Assembly: GCA_038087015.1 (NCBI GenBank)
Contig: JASBNA010000001.1
Span: 2,728,001-2,792,000 of the forward strand
Reading direction: 5' to 3'
Source: Cerrena zonata
Taxonomy: Eukaryota; Basidiomycota; Agaricomycetes; Polyporales; Cerrenaceae
Length of the DNA stretch: 64,000 nt
Shown: in pieces, positions 59,211 to 64,000 of the stretch
How the letters are laid out: each line of letters opens with the position of its first letter
How positions within the stretch are numbered: the stretch's first letter is position 1
Notes under the pieces: model-generated
What the model saw: only the letters and a program-made list of their open reading frames with translations
The model's database searches: none
Told to the model about the DNA's origin: nothing
Position numbers and translations under genes: made by a program

Positions 59211-61040
59211 TCGTTCGTTCTTTCCTTTCGTTTTTGGCTATCGGTCAGTATATTATCAGTGCTCCATAGTCCTGCGACTCATTCCCTCCTCCTTCTCTGT
59301 TTCTATAGATCTTTTTGGGCTGCCCGGTAGCGCCCCTGGACTTACATTCTTTTACCTACGTACCCGACTCGTTTTCCAGCAGGCTCTCCCTCTTTTCGGC
59401 ACTTCACTCAGTCTATCCAAAATGCGTTTCTCCAGCTTCTCCGTCGCTACCGCGTCCGCTCTCGCCCTTGGGGCTTCTCTCCTGTCCACCGCTGCACCTA
59501 TTCAGAAGAGGGCAGCAGCTGCGTCTGATATGCTTGTGCTTCGTACGTACCAGAACTTTTTGTGATCTTGCATCCGATTGCTCAACGCTCGTCCATTTCT
59601 GTAGAGTTCGCAAATGTCTTGGAACAATTCGAGACACAGTTCTACACTCAGGCACTTGCCAAGTTTGTTGAACAGGACTTCATTTCTGCTGGTTACAGTA
59701 ACGCCCAGATCGCCATTCAACAGTTCCAGTCCATTCAAATTGATGAGTCTATCCATACCACTGTGCTTACGGTAAGTTTCTGTCAATACGGAATACACGA
59801 AGAAATATTCAATATTCAATTATCTCCAACAGCAAACCATCGTTGACCAAGGTGGTCAACCCCTCACCAGCTGCCAGTTCAACTTCGACTCCATCTTGAC
59901 TGATGTTACCGTCATGGCTGCTAACGCTCGTGTCGTTGAGAATCTCGGTGTCGCAGCTTACCTCGGTGCTGCTCGTCTTGTCTCCGACCCAGTCCTTTTG
60001 ACTGCTGCTGCTTCCATCCTTACCGTTGAGGCTCGTCACCAGACCGTTTTGAACATCTTGAACGCGGGTAGCGCCATCCCATCTGGTTTCGATATCCCCT
60101 TCACTCCCAGTGAAGTCCTTGCCATTGCCAGCCAGTTCATCTCAGGATGTGATCTTGGTGTCCCTGGTACGTTTAATAGCATACATAGTCCGATGTTGCA
60201 GTACTAACGGTGAAATAGCTAACCCAACCCTCTCACTCACAAACACTGGCACTGTTGCTCCTGGCACTGCTCTCACGTTCGGCTCCCCCGCCTTGAACGG
60301 TACCGTCAGCAACGACGTAAGTTTTTGTAATAGCCGATTATTCCCGAGCCACCAAATACTAATTCATCCTCCAGTCCCTCTTCTGTCAAATGCTCATCGG
60401 AGGTGCTCCATTCGCTATCGTCCTCCCCTTCAACGCTTGCGTTGTCCCCGACATCAACGGCCCCGTCGCCCTCTTCATCACCTCTGACCAACAACCCCTT
60501 GCCAACAACGTCCGTGACCAAGCCGCCGACAAGATCATCGCTGGACCCACCATGGCCTTCATCGACACTAAGCCTGAAGTCATGGGTCAACTCGCTCGTG
60601 GTGGCGCTCAGTCCCAAGCTTCTGCCACGTTGAGTAGCACTACCACTCAGACTATCACCCCCGCTGAGGCCAGTGCTCTCATTTCCAGCGCAAGCGCAAC
60701 CGCCACTGCCTCCGCCTCCGCCGCTACTGGTGGTGCCATCACCGTTAACAACGCTGCTGGCGGACCCAGTGATTTCACTGGTACCGTTGGTCCCATCACC
60801 GTTCAGGGCTGGTCCGCAGTCCCCACCTCGTCGTGAGGTATAGTTTAGATGATTCATTTAGACCCATTGGACACTCTTCTGCATGGACAGCTTACATCGA
60901 GCACGCTTTTTTGTGGTACATAATCTTTTGCTGAGTTGACTCTCATGTTCTTTACGCCGATTTCAAGGACTCTCCCTAGCTGGATGTATTTCCTAGTCGC
61001 TACCGTACTTGTACAGTGTACATTTTTCTTACTTTTCAAT
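59211..61040 (+). repeat. Right arm of inverted duplication (Rds1-like copy B)
   Basis: Inverted match to 55219-56865. It is about 180 bp longer, mostly because the C-terminal coding part is intact here. The promoter part contains the same GTAGCGCCCCTGGACTTA, which includes CCCCT, a stress-response-element core; it lies about 90 bp before the ATG and may be in the 5' leader. Confidence 0.85.
59422..60836 (+). CDS. Rds1-like secreted ferritin-fold protein, copy B
   Basis: Exons 59422-59542, 59605-59771, 59833-60166, 60219-60316 and 60375-60836 give 393 residues. It begins with the same signal peptide as copy A. EQFETQFYTQALAKF, QFQSIQIDESIHTTVL, VEARHQTVLNILNAGSAIP and FIDTKPEVMGQLARGGAQ follow. 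The last 78 residues are rich in Ser, Thr and Ala (QASATLSSTTTQT, ASATATASASAATGG) and could be O-glycosylated; they end WSAVPTSS with no clear GPI-anchor signal. Most likely secreted. The copy is divergent from copy A and convergent with the EAF gene. Introns are in the same places as in copy A. Confidence 0.86.
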
Positions 61041-61230
61041 ACATCCGGGAACTACGAACAGGGTACAAAAATATCTACAATGTGTGTGAAGATGTGAGAA
61101 AAGATTATTAGTTTGCGGGTATCAATGTGTATATCCTGCGGAACCGATAGGTATATGTATGCTACATGTAATAAATATCCAAATGCGAAGGCCAGATAGA
61201 TGGGGGATGACAAAAGTTGGACTCTACTAC
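60837..61230. other. Convergent intergenic region, mostly duplicated 3' flank of copy B
   Basis: Up to about 61040 this is the 3' flank shared with copy A. The remaining 190 bp before the EAF stop are AT-rich and hold nothing recognised. Confidence 0.6.
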
Positions 61231-63001
61231 TTAATCATCATCGCTGTCTTCACTACTCGAGTAATCGTCTTCATCTCCATCATCTCCGAAAAGATCATCA
61301 TCTCCTATTGGTTGCGATTCAACGGGTGGAGCCTCCTCTTCCATGTCGTCGTCGAAAAGTTGCTCTTGCAGATCTTTCTCGAGCGCAGCAGCGAAGTCAT
61401 CCTCTTCTCCAATCGGATCACTTGGCTCTTCAAATTGACGAGGGGGAGTTGAAGTCGTAGGGTCGATCTCTTCCAAAACAATGACTCGAGCTGGAGGTGA
61501 CCGTGTTGGCTCTGCAAGTGGGATTGATACTGGTTCCATGACATCGTCCCACTCCTCTTCTTCGGAATCATCGAGAGTCGCAAGTATAGGCTGTGGTTCT
61601 GGTGCTGGTGCTGGTGCTGGTACTGGAGCCGACATAAGTGCTGGGGGAAGAACTGGCATGGTTGTACTGCCGGGAAGTTCCAAAACAAAGTTCTCTTTCG
61701 GTGGTGGTGGTTTCTTTGGAGGAGCGGCGGCTGCCTTCTGGCGTTTGGGGGGAGTTGGTTTCGGTAGATCTTCTTGTGCTGGAGGAGGTCGTTCTCGTTT
61801 AGTACCTGTAGCTTTCGCGGATTTAGCAGGTGCCCGGGTTGGTGGTGGCGCAAGTGGTGCCGATGCTTGAGGTTTAGGAGGAAGGGAAGCATGTGCAGGG
61901 GTATTCTTGCCGCTCGTTGAGGCCTTCATGGACTGAGCAGTCAGTAATGGAGGTTTGCGAGGTTGTGGTAGTTTAGCAGAGGTGGTCAAGGCCAAAGGTT
62001 TCTCGGCTTCGCTCTCTTCTTCATCTTCTCTTCGCGTGTGTCTGGTATCTTGTGCAGAGGATTTGGATGCTGGGGCGTACTTGCCCTGTGATTTGGCGGT
62101 TTCCTTGCCTTTGTGGTTCGTCGCTCGTATTAGGTCATCGAGCAGAGCTTCAGGATCAGGTTCGCCGTCTGCGTCTTTATCTCCCAAGAGCATTTCCAGT
62201 TCATCTTCAAGTGCGGTATCTACAGTTGGTTGTTGTTGAGATGGCTTTCGACTCTTATTAGTAAATGCCGATGCCGATGCCAGTGGCTGGGTTGTAGGCG
62301 CTGTGGTCGAGGTGTGGGATGATGATCCCGGAGCTGAAGAATGGAGATATGATTATGGTTCCATTATGAGCCCGAAAGTTGAGGATTGAACATACGTGAT
62401 AAACGAGAACCACGGCCTGGTGGGTTCTTGCTGTAGTTGTTGAGAGTGACAATTGAATCCAATTTCTCCAGAGTGAAAGTCTGAAAGACAAGTATAGTGT
62501 AGTCGTGAAACATTTAACACTCGGAGAGGCATGAAAGACATACCATAGAGTCTCATCCCATATGAGAACACAGTCGACTTCCTTTGCAGGTTTCTCGTCC
62601 CCTGTGAAGATATGCGTACCCTCATTCGGCTGCATTGGGTCAGCTTAGAGCACCAGGCCGTAAATGACTATCTTATTCACATGTGTATTTGGTCGTTCAA
62701 CAGTGACCTTTGTTATATCTTGGCCCTTCTTGACTTCGACAACACCAGGTCGAGTCGAGTCTACAGAGGACGGTTTGAAGTTATCTATAGACACAAGTTG
62801 GGGGTGTTGGTAAGCTCGGACACTTGATCGTAGGGGCAACATACATCTAAACGAGAAGAAATCTTTCTCGGGCAGTTTGGAGGGTCTAGCAGAAGCTCCT
62901 GCCTTGCGAGCCTTGAGGGACCGTGTGAGGGAAGTCCCTACAGATACGGAGTAACGACCTGTCATGGGAAGCCAGGAGGTGGATGAACTGGTGGAAGCCA
63001 T
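61231..63001 (-). CDS. ELL-associated factor (EAF) type RNA polymerase II elongation factor
   Basis: The start reads MASTSSSTSWLPMTGRYSVS, then a short intron and FRYNFKPSSVDSTRPGVVEV followed by KKGQDITKVTVE. Next come EGTHIFTGDEKPAKEVDCVL, then TFTLEKLDSIVTLNNYSKN: the N-terminal EAF domain. The C-terminal 400 residues are Pro/Ala/Lys-rich and end in an acidic Ser/Asp tail (EDDYSSSEDSDDD) as in EAF activation regions. EAF binds ELL and stimulates elongation. At the junction after WDETLW the strong donor GTATGT and the only near acceptor do not keep frame (one base short); a weak donor GTCTTT 4 nt on would. Either that intron uses the weak site or a base is missing. The rest is intact. Confidence 0.82.
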
Positions 63002-63315
63002 AGTGGGCGCCCCAGACGGGTGTTGTTTATGAGTGGACGAATGACTGAGCTTTCCACGGGCCTGTGGGATAAGGAATATTTCTCAGACAAAAGGGATGCA
63101 GCGACAGATGGCCGCGCGCGTTTGAAGGAGAGAATGGAGGAGGGCTGAACCAACACTCTGACCCGCCGGCCACCCCGCCACATGCACTCTGCCCTGGGCG
63201 CCTTTTTCTTTATTGCACATTATAGCACTCAGGCTGCAAGGCTAGTCCTAATTTGCCCAATACGCATTCCCAACTATCGAAAGAGATAATTTTACAAGTA
63301 CAGCAACTACAACTA
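63002..63315. other. Intergenic, promoter of EAF gene and 3' flank of methyltransferase
   Basis: This 314 bp gap separates two - strand genes. No specific site recognised. Confidence 0.5.
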
Positions 63316-64000
63316 TCAGCATTCAACTCGTTCATTTTCTTCTCGTAGTAGTCGTAACAGAGATATCGCCTCCTTTGAATATGTGCTTCGATTTGGGTCG
63401 TCCATGATCTGACGCGAAATTACGGACTAGTCACAACACGATTCCTTTGTACTCACCTCCTCCCAAGTAAACTCTTTCTTCAACAACGTGAAAAAGCGCT
63501 TGTCGGCCTGGAAACCATTTAGCACGCAGAAATCGACAAAAGAGAACAATAACATACCTTTCGCCTTTTCTTGTAGCAAAACAAAAACTCGGCCTTCTCA
63601 CTAGCGTCAGCCAGCTTTGACAGAGTCTGGACCAGTAACGGAAACGCTGGTTCAAAGTAAACACAGTCCGCGGCAAGTATCAAGTCCATTTGTGGGAGGT
63701 CTTCAGGAAGGGGACTGCCCCTGCTCAAATGCCGGAAAAGGTATAAGTAAATGTGTCAAGATGCCAGATGCAAAGATGGCGATCACGACCAATTGAGCTC
63801 CAGGACTTTCACGGTGTCAGACAATGCATTCATTTCAACGTTCCGATTCATGATGTCCAACAGCGGACTGAGAGCAAAGAAATTCGATTATTGCTGGGCG
63901 CATTGTATATATCACGATGATGTAGGACGAACGCTTGGTCTGTGATCCATACATGGGCACCTAATGCACCCGCCACCAACCCGACGAGGCCAGTACCACT
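63316..64000 (-). CDS. EFM6: Lysine methyltransferase EFM6/METTL21 type, 5' partial
   Basis: The gene runs off the right edge; its start is not in the window. Read from 64000 downwards the first residues are GTGLVGLVAGALGAHVWITD, the SAM-binding motif I and II of METTL21-type methyltransferases. PLLDIMNRNVEMNAL, VKVLELNW, LPQMDLILAADCVYFEPAFP (with the typical ADCVYFEPAFPLL of Efm6) and FLFCYKKRRKADKRFFTLLK follow. The last exon ends ENERVEC at TGA 63316. Efm6 methylates a lysine of translation elongation factor 1A. The N-terminal 60-90 residues are missing. Confidence 0.86.

Noticed and set aside
61481..62261. Gly/Ser-rich + strand frames in the EAF gene
   Set aside because: They are the complement of the Pro/Ala-rich region of that gene.
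1..64000. tRNA, rRNA, CRISPR, telomere repeats, intact transposases
   Set aside because: None was recognised by eye. A tRNA scan and a repeat search would be needed to exclude small or degraded ones.

Overview
The window looks like chromosomal DNA of a basidiomycete fungus, most likely an agaricomycete. Genes are dense, on both strands, and split by many 50-70 nt GT-AG introns. Protein content is typical: a C2H2-free Zn2Cys6 regulator, a UDP-glucuronate decarboxylase, a Pho80-type cyclin, an RGS/DEP protein, and a delta-9 desaturase fused to cytochrome b5. No virus, transposon with intact enzymes, tRNA, rRNA or CRISPR array was recognised. All names come from protein motifs read by eye; no database search was possible.

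Layout. 0-7 kb: a Pho80-like cyclin cut by the left edge (+), IMP3 (-), the AP-3 mu subunit (+) and a delta-9 desaturase (+). 7.6-18.1 kb, all +: a Zn2Cys6 factor, the nucleoporin Nup160/Nup120, an NDUFA4/MLRQ subunit and a D-arabinose dehydrogenase-type aldo-keto reductase. 18.2-24.4 kb: STI1 (-), a superoxide-dismutase-fold mitoribosomal protein (-), OST2/DAD1 (+), a DUF1748 protein (-) and an ISOC-type isochorismatase hydrolase (-). 25-38.2 kb: a large Ser/Pro-rich coiled-coil protein (+), a short uncharacterised protein (+), a MAPR cytochrome-b5-like protein (-), an RGS regulator (-) and an uncharacterised coiled-coil protein (+). 39.8-55.1 kb: an alpha/beta-hydrolase (+), UXS1 (-), bystin/ENP1 (+), NOP9 (-), NOP58 (+), ERG27 (+) and NCS6/CTU1 (-). 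55.2-64 kb: two copies of an Rds1-like secreted ferritin-fold gene in inverted orientation, an EAF-type elongation factor (-), and an EFM6/METTL21-type methyltransferase cut by the right edge (-).

Shared themes. Bystin, NOP9 and NOP58 are adjacent ribosome-biogenesis genes, with NOP9 and NOP58 on one short divergent promoter; IMP3 lies about 42 kb away. Lipid and sterol functions recur but are scattered (desaturase, ERG27, the MAPR protein). STI1 carries a four-unit perfect heat-shock element about 120 bp upstream of its ATG.

Most unusual points: (1) the 1.6-1.8 kb inverted duplication of the Rds1-like gene including promoter and 3' flank, where one copy has lost its Ser/Thr/Ala-rich tail by a deletion; (2) 11 and 12 nt microexons; (3) four otherwise well conserved genes (STI1, UXS1, the mitoribosomal protein and the EAF gene) each with one reading-frame break, more likely sequence errors than biology; (4) a GC-AG intron and a tandem splice donor that would swap a protein's C-terminus.
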